Below the pieces are notes generated by a model. That model was not told where the DNA came from. It searched no databases and saw only the letters and a program-made list of their open reading frames with translations. From the NCBI GenBank assembly GCA_900546075.1, contig URBH01000010.1, positions 1 to 43,928 of the forward strand: a stretch of 43,928 bases of DNA, read 5' to 3'. Source of the stretch: an uncultured Eubacteriales bacterium. Its GTDB lineage: Bacteria > Bacillota > Clostridia > Oscillospirales > Oscillospiraceae. Every line of letters begins with the position of its first letter. Position 1 is the stretch's first letter. Made by a program: the position numbers and the translations under genes. Of this stretch, positions 7,506-15,710 are shown piece by piece.

Positions 7506-8596
7506 GCTTTTCCCTCCACGGTGAATTGGTCGCCCTGCCGGATTTCGTCCAGATACCCGTCGTCTATCCCCGCCTGGTCGAAGGTCGCCATGTCATTCAT
7601 AACGGCGCAGGCGGCGGAAAGCACCTGGAAGGCCAGCGGACACCCGCTGCCCTCTCCCAGACGCATTCCCAGCAGGAACAGCGGCTCCAAGCTCATAGCC
7701 TCCATGGCAAGGCGGTAGCCGATCTCAAAGGACGCATGGCTGGGGACGAGATAATCCCGCACCCGGGGACACAGCCGCACCGCGCACAGCGCCGCCACGG
7801 CGGAAATAAAGCCGTCGATGACCACCGGCCGCCGGGTCGCCGCCGCTCCCAGAAACGCGCCGCACATGGCGGCAAGGTCAAGGCCGCCCACCTTGCTTAG
7901 CACGTCCACCGGGTCGTCCCGGTCGGGGCGATTTAACTCGATTGCCCGACGGATGACCGCTTTTTTTCTCATAAAGCTCTCGTCGGTCACGCCGCCGCCC
8001 CTGCCGGTGACGGTTTCCACCTCCGCCGACAGCAGCACCGCCAGAACGGCGGAGGACGTGGTGGTGTTGCCGATGCCCATTTCCCCCACGCCGAGAGCGT
8101 CGGCGTCCGTGTCCGCGGCAAGCTTGGCACCGGTGAGGATGGCCGTGACCGCCTGCTCCCGGGTCATGGCGGGGCCGCTCGCAATATTCTGCGTACCGTA
8201 AGCAATTTTCCGGTTCAGCACCGCTTTTTCCCGGATATCCGCGTTGACCCCCACGTCGCACACGGTGATGCCGCTGCCGAAATGCCTGGCAAGGACGCTT
8301 GCGCCGGTTTTTGCCCGGGTCAGGTTCACCGTCTGCATCAGCGTCACGGACTGGGGCGCGCTGGACACGCCCTCCGCCACCACGCCGTTGTCGGCGGCAA
8401 ATACCAGAAGGTGGGTCTTTTCCATTTTATTATGCACCCGCCCGGTGATGCCCGCCAGCTGGACGGACAGGTCTTCCAACCGTCCCAGACTTCCGGGGGG
8501 CTTTGCCAGCTGCGCCTGACGCTCCCGCGCCTTTTCCATGGCGGATTCGTCCAAAGGAGAAACGGCGGAAAGCAGTTTGTTCAGTTTTTCTTCCAT
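7502..8596 (-). CDS. cobT: Nicotinate-nucleotide:dimethylbenzimidazole phosphoribosyltransferase
   Basis: Activates the lower-ligand base by making alpha-ribazole 5'-phosphate from nicotinate mononucleotide. The product has 364 residues, close to the usual 350. Typical segments are KPPGSLGRLEDL near the N-terminus, FAADNGVVAEGVS, LGVGEMGIGNTTTS and, near the C-terminus, MRLGEGSG, whose Glu is the catalytic base in characterised CobT. ATG 8596 follows a GGAGGGG ribosome site; the open frame extends upstream to 8686 but overlaps the previous gene. It starts two bases after the CbiR-like gene ends. Confidence 0.95.
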   Translation of the reverse strand: MEEKLNKLLSAVSPLDESAMEKARERQAQLAKPPGSLGRLEDLSVQLAGITGRVHNKMEKTHLLVFAADNGVVAEGVSSAPQSVTLMQTVNLTRAKTGASVLARHFGSGITVCDVGVNADIREKAVLNRKIAYGTQNIASGPAMTREQAVTAILTGAKLAADTDADALGVGEMGIGNTTTSSAVLAVLLSAEVETVTGRGGGVTDESFMRKKAVIRRAIELNRPDRDDPVDVLSKVGGLDLAAMCGAFLGAAATRRPVVIDGFISAVAALCAVRLCPRVRDYLVPSHASFEIGYRLAMEAMSLEPLFLLGMRLGEGSGCPLAFQVLSAACAVMNDMATFDQAGIDDGYLDEIRQGDQFTVEGKA

Positions 8597-8598
8597 GT

Positions 8599-9354
8599 TC
8601 ACCCCTCCAAAATCTGTTCTGCCAGCATCCAGTTGACCGCCGGCGCCGCCTGAAGCACTTCCAGTGTAAAGGTTGCCTTGGGGCAAAGGGTCTGCGCCTG
8701 CCGGAGCAGCGCGGCCATGGGGATCGTTCCCTCTCCCGGGGCGCAGTGGGCATCCCGGGCGCCGTCATTGTTGTGGATATGGAAATGGGAGAGAAATTCT
8801 GCACAGGCGCTCATCCATTCCTCCACGGGAACCGGGGAGTAGGCGTTCACATGCCCCACGTCCAGACACATCCGCAGCCGGGGGCTATCTACCTCCCGGA
8901 AAATCCCGGTCATCATCTCCGGCCGCTCCTCCAGCACGTTTTCCAGTACAATGTCCACGCCGGGGTCTTCCTTCAAAAAATCCTTCCAGAAAACAACGGA
9001 TTGCTCCGTGTACCAGCAGGGATAGTACAGTCTTTCATTGAACCCCCCGTGAATGACGATCTTCCGGGCGTCATACCGCCGCGCCAGGGCAATTGCCTGC
9101 CGATAGCGCAGCGCCGCCAGCTCCCGGGCTTTCGGGTCGACGGCGCAGGGAAACAGCTCGTTGAAGGGCGCGTGAAACAGTCTTCTGCCCACCCCCGTCA
9201 GCTCTTTTGTCACGGCGGCGTGGGTAGACTTGAACTGCTCGTCCATATTCCAGGCGGTGCAGTATTCCGCGATTTCCAGCCCAAGGCCGTGCCGCCGGGC
9301 TTCCTCCGGGGCGTCCGGGGCAATGGTGGAAAGAAACAGTTGGTCTTTTTTCAC
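8599..9354 (-). CDS. cbiR: CbiR-like cobamide-remodelling hydrolase (AP endonuclease 2 fold)
   Basis: A 251-residue TIM-barrel protein of the xylose-isomerase/AP-endonuclease-2 superfamily. Potential metal ligands line up along the barrel: His61 (FHAPFNE), His102 (VIHGGFNE), Glu139 (VLENVLEE), Asp165 and His168 (CLDVGHVNAY), His192/His194 (HFHIHNNDG), Asp201, His203 and Glu208. CbiR proteins of this fold cleave the nucleotide loop of cobamides so the lower ligand can be replaced. Here the gene lies between the corrinoid ECF transporter and cobT in one translationally coupled operon (GTG start overlapping the upstream stop), which fits remodelling of imported cobamides. The fold is clear; the CbiR assignment rests on fold, motifs and context. 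A sugar-phosphate isomerase is the alternative. Confidence 0.75.
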   Translation of the reverse strand: MKKDQLFLSTIAPDAPEEARRHGLGLEIAEYCTAWNMDEQFKSTHAAVTKELTGVGRRLFHAPFNELFPCAVDPKARELAALRYRQAIALARRYDARKIVIHGGFNERLYYPCWYTEQSVVFWKDFLKEDPGVDIVLENVLEERPEMMTGIFREVDSPRLRMCLDVGHVNAYSPVPVEEWMSACAEFLSHFHIHNNDGARDAHCAPGEGTIPMAALLRQAQTLCPKATFTLEVLQAAPAVNWMLAEQILEG

Positions 9355-10058
9355 GCTTCTTTTCCCCCGTCGTCCAGGATTCCGTATTTCGTCTTGATCC
9401 GGTCAAGCTTTTCCAGAAGGGGGTTTCCCAGTACCAGCAGCACGATCGCCGTGGCGACGGCCTGCCTCAGATTCACCGGGAAACCGGAAATATAGAACGC
9501 CATGGCTCCCTTGAGGGTGATTCTGGACATCACCAGGAACACCGAGCAGGTATCCAGCAGCGGCCCGACAAAAAACGTCACCGCCAGGAATCCGAAAATT
9601 CCCATAATCACCGGCTTGCGGGGAAGTCTGCCCCGGGCGAATACGAAGCCCGCCAGCATCCCGCCCGCGCCGTAGGCCATCATCTGCCAGGGGGTGTAGG
9701 GACCCTGGCTGTAGAAAAAGTTGCTTGCCAGAGCGCTGATCGCCCCCACCAGAAAGCCGGATTCGGGGCCGAAGGCGATTCCCGCGATCATGATAATGCC
9801 GAAAATCGCCTTGAAGCTGGGGATGGGAATGGCGACCCGCCCGGCCACCGCCAGGGCACACATCACTGCCAGCACCACCAGCTCCCGCGCCTGAGGTCTG
9901 CGCCCCTCAAAGGCCAGGAAAAAGGGGATCAGCAGCTCCACGATCACCAGCGTGCTGGTGACGTAAAACGCCCGTCCGGACAGTCTGCTGCCCAGTATCA
10001 GCGTCAGGGGAATCAACACCAAAAAGACGATCAAAGTGGCAATATGGGATTTTTTCAT
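9351..10058 (-). CDS. ECF transporter substrate-binding (S) component, likely for corrinoids
   Basis: Hydrophobic 235-residue membrane protein with about six transmembrane segments and the gentle Gly/Ala-rich helices of ECF S components (for example AGIAFGPESGFLVGAISALASNFF). It sits directly downstream of the fused ECF ATPase, with a four-base overlap, and upstream of cobamide genes under a cobalamin riboswitch. That context points to cobalamin or cobinamide as substrate, as in CbrT-type proteins. The sequence alone does not reveal specificity. Confidence 0.85.
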   Translation of the reverse strand: MKKSHIATLIVFLVLIPLTLILGSRLSGRAFYVTSTLVIVELLIPFFLAFEGRRPQARELVVLAVMCALAVAGRVAIPIPSFKAIFGIIMIAGIAFGPESGFLVGAISALASNFFYSQGPYTPWQMMAYGAGGMLAGFVFARGRLPRKPVIMGIFGFLAVTFFVGPLLDTCSVFLVMSRITLKGAMAFYISGFPVNLRQAVATAIVLLVLGNPLLEKLDRIKTKYGILDDGGKEA

Positions 10059-11713
10059 GCATTTCTCCCCCGGTTTTGTTTGTAAAGGTCGATCACGTCC
10101 TCCGCCGTGACCGCGTTCCTAAACACATGGCGGCTCATACGGTTGGCGGCGGTGGTATAGAAGCTGTTGGCGCCGAAGAACCGGCGGGGCGTGTCCGTGG
10201 TCAGCACCTGGCCGTCAAAGAACATGCTCACCTGGTCGGAATACCTTGCGCAGAACTCCACATCGTGGGACACCATGACGACGGTGATGCCCTTGCGTTT
10301 CAGCTCCGTCAGAATGGAAGCAAAAATTTCCTTAAAGAAGCTGTCAATGCCCTTGGTCGGCTCGTCCAGCAGAAGCAGCTTTGGCTTGGTCAGCAGCACC
10401 TTCGCCAGCGCCGCCCGCTGCTGCTCGCCGCCGGACAGGTCGTAGGGATGGCTTTTCAGCAGAGACGTAATTTGGCAGATTTCCGCCGTTTCCCGGATAT
10501 CCTGCTCGTTTTGGGTCATTTCCTGCAAATCTTCCAGCACGGTTTTCCTGACGAACAGGCTCTTGGGATCCTGGGGCAGCATGGCAAGGCAGCCCCGGAA
10601 CAGCTCCTGCGATTTATACTTCTCCACCGGCTTTCCCAGCACCTTCACCTTACCCCGGTAGGGTCTGCAAATGCCGCAAACAGCTTTCAGCGTCGTGGAT
10701 TTTCCCGCGCCGTTGCCGCCCACAATGGCGTGAAGGCTGCCCTTGATTACCTCCACGCTGGCGCCCCGGAGAATGTCCGGGCTGTTCTTTTCATAGCGGA
10801 ACCACAGTTCCTTCAGGGAAAGGGCGATTTCGCCGTCTTCCTCCGTCTGGGGCTGTGCCGGAAGCTCGGTGATCTCCGGCTGCGTTGGGAAAGCGTCGCT
10901 GAGCCAGTTTCTGCCCTCCCGCACGGTCAGGGGACACGCCCCCGCCCCGCCGCTGCCGTAAAACACCCGCACCGGCGTGGGCATGGCGGTGAACATGTCG
11001 TTCTTTTCCTCCCAGAGCCGCTCTCCGATGCGCCGGGGAGTGTCGTTGGCGATCACCCTGCCGCCGTCCATCACGACGGCGCGGTCGGCATAGGGAAAAA
11101 TATCCTCCACACGATGCTCCGTAATGAGGATGGTCGTCCCCAGCTCCGCGTTGATCTTCCGCAGGGTGTTCAGGAAATCCGACGCCGCGATGGGGTCAAG
11201 CTGACTGGTGGGTTCGTCCAGAATCAGGATCTCCGGCTGCATGGCCATGATGGATGCCAGGTTCAGCAGCTGCTTCTGTCCGCCGGACAGGTTGGACACG
11301 TCCCTGTGGAACCAGTCCTGAATGCCGAAATAGCAGGCCATTTCCGCCACCCGGGCGCGCATGGTCTTCTGGTCGCAGCCCAGGCTTTCCAGCCCGAAGG
11401 CCAGCTCATGCCAGACCTTGTCCGTCACGATCTGATCGTCAGGGTTCTGCATGACGAAGCCGACTTTTGCGGCCTGGTCCCGCTGGCTCATGTCTTCCAG
11501 GGAAACGCCGTTGATGCGGATGTCCCCGCTTCGTTTTCCGTGGGGGGTCAGCACCGATTTCAGGTGCCGCAGAAGCGTTGTTTTGCCGCTGCCGCTTTTG
11601 CCGCAGAGCACCACATACTCCCCCCGCCGGATGGCCAGGCTGACGTCGGTCAGAGACGGTCTGCTGGCGGACGGGTAGGAAAAGCTCAGATTCTCGATCT
11701 CGATATGTGCCAT
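10055..11713 (-). CDS. Fused double ATPase of an ECF transporter
   Basis: Two ABC ATPase domains in one 552-residue chain, equivalent to EcfA1 plus EcfA2. Domain 1 (about 1-250) has Walker A GKSGSGKTT, signature LSGGQKQ and Walker B ILILDEPTSQLD. Domain 2 (about 300-540) has Walker A GGNGAGKSTT, signature LSGGEQQR and Walker B LLLLDEPTKGID. It powers uptake together with the EcfT gene just upstream (28-base overlap) and the S component just downstream. It is the only ECF ATPase in the window, so it may also serve the second EcfT encoded near 15 kb; that sharing is inference. Confidence 0.95.
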   Translation of the reverse strand: MAHIEIENLSFSYPSASRPSLTDVSLAIRRGEYVVLCGKSGSGKTTLLRHLKSVLTPHGKRSGDIRINGVSLEDMSQRDQAAKVGFVMQNPDDQIVTDKVWHELAFGLESLGCDQKTMRARVAEMACYFGIQDWFHRDVSNLSGGQKQLLNLASIMAMQPEILILDEPTSQLDPIAASDFLNTLRKINAELGTTILITEHRVEDIFPYADRAVVMDGGRVIANDTPRRIGERLWEEKNDMFTAMPTPVRVFYGSGGAGACPLTVREGRNWLSDAFPTQPEITELPAQPQTEEDGEIALSLKELWFRYEKNSPDILRGASVEVIKGSLHAIVGGNGAGKSTTLKAVCGICRPYRGKVKVLGKPVEKYKSQELFRGCLAMLPQDPKSLFVRKTVLEDLQEMTQNEQDIRETAEICQITSLLKSHPYDLSGGEQQRAALAKVLLTKPKLLLLDEPTKGIDSFFKEIFASILTELKRKGITVVMVSHDVEFCARYSDQVSMFFDGQVLTTDTPRRFFGANSFYTTAANRMSRHVFRNAVTAEDVIDLYKQNRGRNA

Positions 11714-12576
11714 TGAACGGCCTCCTTCAAGTGTAGTGCAGAGGGGATAAAGAGGTAAGCACAGTAGGCGGTAAAGCCCAGCGCGTAAATGCCGGTAACG
11801 GGCTGAATGGCAAGCTTCGGCGTAAACTCCGCCGCCGCGCCGCCCATAGCGGCCACCGCTGCGGCCACCACCGCAAGGGTAAGCATCGCCGCAATGAGAA
11901 TCCAGTCCAGCGTCTTCATTCGGTAGATCTGAAAGCTTGTGCGTTTGGCGGTACCGTAGCCCCGGGCGCGCATGGAGTCTCCGGTCACGACGCTCCCTTC
12001 CAGCGCCCAGTCTGTCAGGGCGGATAACGTGCGCATTCCGCAGGTGAGCTTTTCTCTCACGGTGCTGTTCTCCCCCGCGCCGAGGCCGATGGACTTTCTC
12101 GCGCCCATGATCTGCCCCGCCTTGCGGATAAAGCTGGGGATCATCCGCAGCACCATCACCAGCAGCAGCGAGATCGCCGGGATCAGATTTCCGAACAGGC
12201 TCGTAAACTTGTCGCTGGTCATGACCGCATTGTAGCAGCCGAACCAGAGCATCATCACCAGAAACACCCCGGCAATGGCCGCGCCGTAGAGCAGCGCCTC
12301 CACCGTGTAGGGTCTTCCGAATACATGAAACAGCACCCGCTCGCCGTAGGTATTGAACAGCGGGTTCACCGCCGTCAGCACGAGGACCATAGGAAGCAGC
12401 ATCGCAATTCGCTTCCAGCCGGCTTTGCCGCTGAGGAGCAGATAGTATACCGCCGCGCCTACCGCCCCCGCGATCAGGTACGCCGGGTGCTGGATCAGCA
12501 CGCCAAAGCCGATGGCTCCCACGAAAAACAGAAAATTCACCGCCGGATGGCAGTTGGAAAAAGCGTCCGCAGTCAT
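11686..12576 (-). CDS. ECF transporter transmembrane component EcfT (copy 1)
   Basis: The T component couples the ATPases to the S component. The 296-residue protein has hydrophobic segments and the EcfT coupling motif MRARGYG at about residue 206. It begins MTADAFSNCHPAVNFLFF; the second EcfT of the window (14817-15698) shares CHPAVNFLFF. ATG 12576 is chosen because it follows GGGGGA and lies downstream of the riboswitch terminator; an in-frame ATG at 12642 falls inside the riboswitch region. It is the first gene of the cobamide salvage operon. Confidence 0.92.
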   Translation of the reverse strand: MTADAFSNCHPAVNFLFFVGAIGFGVLIQHPAYLIAGAVGAAVYYLLLSGKAGWKRIAMLLPMVLVLTAVNPLFNTYGERVLFHVFGRPYTVEALLYGAAIAGVFLVMMLWFGCYNAVMTSDKFTSLFGNLIPAISLLLVMVLRMIPSFIRKAGQIMGARKSIGLGAGENSTVREKLTCGMRTLSALTDWALEGSVVTGDSMRARGYGTAKRTSFQIYRMKTLDWILIAAMLTLAVVAAAVAAMGGAAAEFTPKLAIQPVTGIYALGFTAYCAYLFIPSALHLKEAVQWHISRSRI

Positions 12577-12591
12577 AGCATCCCCCAAAAA

Positions 12592-12614
12592 GAAAAAGCC
12601 CCCAACGGGGACTT
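12592..12614 (-). terminator. Riboswitch-associated intrinsic terminator
   Basis: On the minus strand a short C4/G5 hairpin (12598-12603 with 12607-12612, one G-U pair) is followed by a long T-rich run. It lies between the cobalamin aptamer and the ecfT start, so it is the probable expression platform. Confidence 0.7.
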
Positions 12615-12639
12615 CATAAAAACCGCCGGCAGGCATCCC

Positions 12640-12800
12640 CAAGAGCCTTCCGGGAGAAAGGTCAGGTCACCGTGTTCCGGCTCTGGACGCCATTTGCCGA
12701 AGGTCTTCTCAGGATGCCCCAATGACCTTCCGCGGCTCAACTGTCCATCTACGGCGGCTTGGTACCGCTGGGATTGCCCCATTCCAATGTGTGACCCGAC
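12640..12800 (-). promoter_or_regulatory. Cobalamin riboswitch D (salvage operon)
   Basis: On the minus strand the 5' part has GGAATGGGGCAATCCCAGCGG and a following GGACAG that fit the conserved aptamer core. The middle has GGTCATTGGGGCATCCTGAG, which also occurs in near-identical form in the three riboswitches near 41 kb. The B12 box is divergent (GGTGACCTGACC). It precedes the EcfT/cob operon and is followed by a terminator, so it should switch the operon off when cobalamin is plentiful. Confidence 0.85.
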
Positions 12801-12825
12801 TTTGTGTTTTTATTCTATGCAGCAT

Positions 12826-12854
12826 ATTCTATCATAATCTCCGAAAAACTGCAA
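12826..12854 (-). promoter_or_regulatory. Promoter of the cobamide salvage operon
   Basis: On the minus strand TTGCAG (12849-12854), 17 bases, TAGAAT (12826-12831), just upstream of riboswitch D. Confidence 0.65.
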
Positions 12855-12886
12855 TGTCTTTCGGATGCGCATCGTGATTTTTTCGA

Positions 12887-12915
12887 TTGAAAAAAAGGGA
12901 AAGCTGTGCTACAAT
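12887..12915 (+). promoter_or_regulatory. Promoter of the DUF4430 lipoprotein gene
   Basis: TTGAAA (12887-12892), 17 bases, TACAAT (12910-12915). The leader that follows (to 13006) contains a hairpin around 12922-12946 (cgcc-tttgtg with cacaaa-ggcg) but no cobalamin aptamer that I can see. Confidence 0.65.
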
Positions 12916-13006
12916 ATTCCCGCCGTTTGTGAACACAAAATGGCGAAACCTTCACCCAGCCGTTTCAAGGCAGGCGGAGAGGGAATAAAATGTTAGGAGA
13001 ATCGTT

Positions 13007-13450
13007 ATGAACAAATTCAGCATGAAAAAGCTGCTGTCCATCCTTCTGTGCATCGCGCTGATTGCGGCATTGGCGCTTTCCACCGTTGGATGCAGCAAGA
13101 ATGACAAAACTGAGCCTGTGGCCTCCGCCGAGGCTTCCGGCGGCACCGTTTCCATGGGCGAGGGCGAAACCATGTTCCTGTTCAACGTGGTCGATCCCGA
13201 GGGCAAGGAAAGCAGTTTTGAAATCCACACCGATGAGAAGACCGTGGGCGCGGCGCTGCTGTCCCTGGGTCTGATCGCCGGTGAGGACAGCGAGTTCGGC
13301 CTGTACGTCAAGACCGTCAACGGCGTCACCGTGGACTACGACAAGGACGGCAAGTACTGGGCATTCTATGTGGACGGCGAGTACGCCGCCACCGGCGTAG
13401 ACTCCACCGACATCACCGCCGGTGCAACCTACACCTTCAAGGCAGAGTAA
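13007..13450 (+). CDS. DUF4430 (transcobalamin beta-domain-like) lipoprotein
   Basis: A 147-residue exported protein. Residues 1-28 form a lipoprotein signal peptide with a lipobox ending at Cys29 (STVGC), so it should be tethered to the outer membrane face. Residues about 50-147 form one DUF4430 domain, recognisable from VGAALLSLGLI, KYWAFYVDGEYAATGVD and ATYTFKAE. DUF4430 corresponds to the C-terminal beta-domain of vertebrate transcobalamin and intrinsic factor. It is divergent from the riboswitch-controlled EcfT operon, which suggests corrinoid binding, but its own leader lacks a riboswitch. Binding is inferred, since DUF4430 also occurs in proteins of unknown ligand. Confidence 0.85.
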   Translation: MNKFSMKKLLSILLCIALIAALALSTVGCSKNDKTEPVASAEASGGTVSMGEGETMFLFNVVDPEGKESSFEIHTDEKTVGAALLSLGLIAGEDSEFGLYVKTVNGVTVDYDKDGKYWAFYVDGEYAATGVDSTDITAGATYTFKAE

Positions 13451-13467
13451 TTTTTCGGACGCAAAGC

Positions 13468-13510
13468 AGCCGGTAAGATGGTCTTTCCCATCTTACCGGC
13501 TCTTTTCTGT
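13468..13510 (+). terminator. Intrinsic terminator after the DUF4430 lipoprotein
   Basis: Perfect 14-bp stem (13468-13481 with 13488-13501) followed by cttttctgtt. Confidence 0.88.
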
Positions 13511-13537
13511 TGCAATTCGGGAAAATCATCGTATAAT
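13510..13537 (+). promoter_or_regulatory. Promoter of the rRNA methyltransferase gene
   Basis: TTGCAA (13510-13515), 16 bases, TATAAT (13532-13537); the start codon follows 34 bases later. Confidence 0.65.
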
Positions 13538-13571
13538 GGTAATGATATTTTACGGAACAGGAGAAAACGCA

Positions 13572-14774
13572 ATGGAAAACGGCGGGGTGTACTTGAAAAA
13601 GGGCAAGGGTCGCAGCATGAAGGCGGGCGGCCCCTGGGTATATGACAACGAGGTGGAGCGCGTCGAGGGCGAGCCGCTGGACGGAGACGTGGTCTCCGTC
13701 CACGACTACAACGGTTTCTGTCTGGGCAAGGGCTTCTTAAACCGCCGCTCCAAGCTCCGGGTGCGGATGCTGACCCGGAACCGGAATCAGGAAATCGACG
13801 AGGCTTTTCTCAGAACGCGGGTGGAAAATGCCTGGGAATACCGGAAAAAGGTGGTGGATACCGGCAGCTGCCGGGTGATTTTCGGCGAGGCGGATTTCCT
13901 GCCCGGTCTGGTGGTGGACAAGTTCTCCGACGTGCTGGTGGTGCAGTCTCTGGCGCTGGGCATGGATCGGTACAAGTCCTTTATTTTGCAAACTCTGACA
14001 GAACTGATGGCAAAGGATGGCATTTCCATCCGGGGTATTTATGAGCGCTCCGACGCCAAAGTACGGGAGCAGGAGGGAATGCCCCGGGTCAAGGGCTTCC
14101 TGTCCGACCCCTTTGACACCAAGGTGGAAATCGTGGAAAACGGCGTTAAATATTTCGTAGACGTGGCAGAAGGGCAGAAAACCGGCTTTTTCCTCGACCA
14201 AAAATACAACCGCAAGGCCATCTGGCCGCTGTGTCCCGGCGCGGAGGTGCTGGACTGCTTCACCCACACCGGCTCCTTTGCTCTGAACGCGGGTCTTGCC
14301 GGGGCGCGCCATGTGCTGGGGGTGGACGCTTCGGAGCTGGGTGTGGCACAGGCCCGGGAAAACGCCGCCCTCAACGGTCTTTCCGACCGGGTGGAATTTC
14401 TCTGCGCGGATGTGTTTGCGCTGCTGCCGGAGCTGGAAGCCAAGGGGCAGAAATTTGACCTTGTGATTCTCGATCCTCCGGCCTTCACCAAATCCCGCGC
14501 CTCCGTGAAAAAGGCGGTGACGGGCTACCGGGAGATCAACCTCCGGGCAATGAAGCTCATTAAGGACGGCGGCTTCCTCGCCACCTGCTCCTGTTCCCAT
14601 TTTGTGGACTACGAACTGTTCACCCAGACCATCGGTCAGGCCGCCCGGAACGTCCACAAGCGTCTGCGGCAGGTGGAATACCGCACCCAGGCGCCGGATC
14701 ACCCCATTTTGTGGGACGCCGAGGATTCCTACTACCTGAAATTCTACATTTTTCAGGTTTGCGACGAGAAATAA
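13572..14774 (+). CDS. Class I rRNA methyltransferase, RlmI-like
   Basis: SAM-dependent RNA methyltransferase of 400 residues with an N-terminal PUA-like domain (about 1-75) and a C-terminal Rossmann methyltransferase domain (about 180-395). The SAM site shows VLDCFTHTGSFALNAG, and the catalytic region has LVILDPPAFTKS and a C-rich ATCSCSHFVD. This matches the RlmI/YccW group that makes m5C in 23S rRNA. ATG 13572 follows caggag; the open frame extends upstream through a terminator and cannot be the true start. It is a stand-alone housekeeping gene set between two B12-related regions. Confidence 0.88.
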   Translation: MENGGVYLKKGKGRSMKAGGPWVYDNEVERVEGEPLDGDVVSVHDYNGFCLGKGFLNRRSKLRVRMLTRNRNQEIDEAFLRTRVENAWEYRKKVVDTGSCRVIFGEADFLPGLVVDKFSDVLVVQSLALGMDRYKSFILQTLTELMAKDGISIRGIYERSDAKVREQEGMPRVKGFLSDPFDTKVEIVENGVKYFVDVAEGQKTGFFLDQKYNRKAIWPLCPGAEVLDCFTHTGSFALNAGLAGARHVLGVDASELGVAQARENAALNGLSDRVEFLCADVFALLPELEAKGQKFDLVILDPPAFTKSRASVKKAVTGYREINLRAMKLIKDGGFLATCSCSHFVDYELFTQTIGQAARNVHKRLRQVEYRTQAPDHPILWDAEDSYYLKFYIFQVCDEK

Positions 14775-14778
14775 CAAA

Positions 14779-14812
14779 CGGGAGCCATCACATGGAAATG
14801 TGATGGCTCCCG
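14779..14812. terminator. Bidirectional terminator
   Basis: Perfect 15-bp stem (14779-14793 with 14798-14812), loop ggaa. It ends the methyltransferase gene on the plus strand. Read on the minus strand it is followed by a T-rich stretch and ends the 25-kb surface-protein operon. Confidence 0.85.
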
Positions 14813-14816
14813 AACA

Positions 14817-15698
14817 TTATACTTTGCGTCTTGCCCTTTGAAACCGGTACTCCGTCCAGCATTCCAGCCCCATGGGCAGCAGACACAGCGCGGCGTAGCC
14901 GACGGCGGTCAATGCGCTTACATTTTCCAGGGGCTTCCATACAATCCGGGGATTGTAGAACATCGTCGTTGCCCCCAGAATCGCCCCCATGGCGGTCAGG
15001 GTGATGCCGGAAAACAGGGCGATCGCAAACGCCCTGTCCCGGTTATCGAAGCGGTAGACGGAAAACGCCGTCCGCCCCCGAAGCAGACTGCCCCGGGAAC
15101 GCATGGCGTCGGATTCCAGCACCAGTGCGGAGATCATCCAGGTAACCAGCATGGAGAATATCCCCAGGCAATTGGCAAGCCGCCGGAAAAGACTACCCTG
15201 ATTGCTCCCCCGGCCGATGCCCTTCCGGGCGAGGTTGATTTTTCTTGCCTCCCGGCCGACTCTGGGAATGAAGCGCAGAAGAATCGTAAGGAAAAGCGAC
15301 AAGCGCGGGCTGATTCTTCCGAACAGGTACCCTACTTTGTCCGAAGTCACTACGCGGAATATGACCTCCAGCCACATGCACAATATCGCAAACCGCAGTC
15401 CCGTGACCAGACCGTAGACAAAGCTTTCCACCGTCAGATTGTTGCCGATGAAATTCTGCCGCAGCACCGTAACGCCGAAGTGGTGATAGGAGCTATAGTA
15501 CAGCCCAAACACCAGAATCAGCGGTATAAAGAACAGGTTAACAGCCACCGCCCGTTTTCCGCAGCGCCTGACGCTGTAGGCAAAGGCGCTGACATAGGCG
15601 ATCGCCAGAAACACCGGATGGTCGAAGCGCACCGCCCCGTACAGCGCGGCGGCGAAGAAAAGGAAATTCACCGCCGGATGACAGCTTTCAAAGCCCAT
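14817..15698 (-). CDS. ECF transporter transmembrane component EcfT (copy 2)
   Basis: A 293-residue membrane protein of the EcfT family, with the coupling motif MRSRGSL and hydrophobic segments. It starts ESCHPAVNFLFF, like EcfT copy 1, showing close kinship. It is the last gene of the 25-kb operon and lies 12 bases after a DUF4430 protein gene. No partner ATPase or S component lies beside it. It could build an alternative ECF module with the double ATPase of the neighbouring operon, giving the surface complex its own membrane docking site. That is inference from context. Confidence 0.9.
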   Translation of the reverse strand: MGFESCHPAVNFLFFAAALYGAVRFDHPVFLAIAYVSAFAYSVRRCGKRAVAVNLFFIPLILVFGLYYSSYHHFGVTVLRQNFIGNNLTVESFVYGLVTGLRFAILCMWLEVIFRVVTSDKVGYLFGRISPRLSLFLTILLRFIPRVGREARKINLARKGIGRGSNQGSLFRRLANCLGIFSMLVTWMISALVLESDAMRSRGSLLRGRTAFSVYRFDNRDRAFAIALFSGITLTAMGAILGATTMFYNPRIVWKPLENVSALTAVGYAALCLLPMGLECWTEYRFQRARRKV

Positions 15699-15710
15699 GT
15701 TCGTCCTCCG

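Noticed and set aside
13422..13571. Longer N-terminus for the rRNA methyltransferase
   Set aside because: The upstream extension runs through the intrinsic terminator and the promoter; ATG 13572 has the ribosome site and starts the PUA domain.
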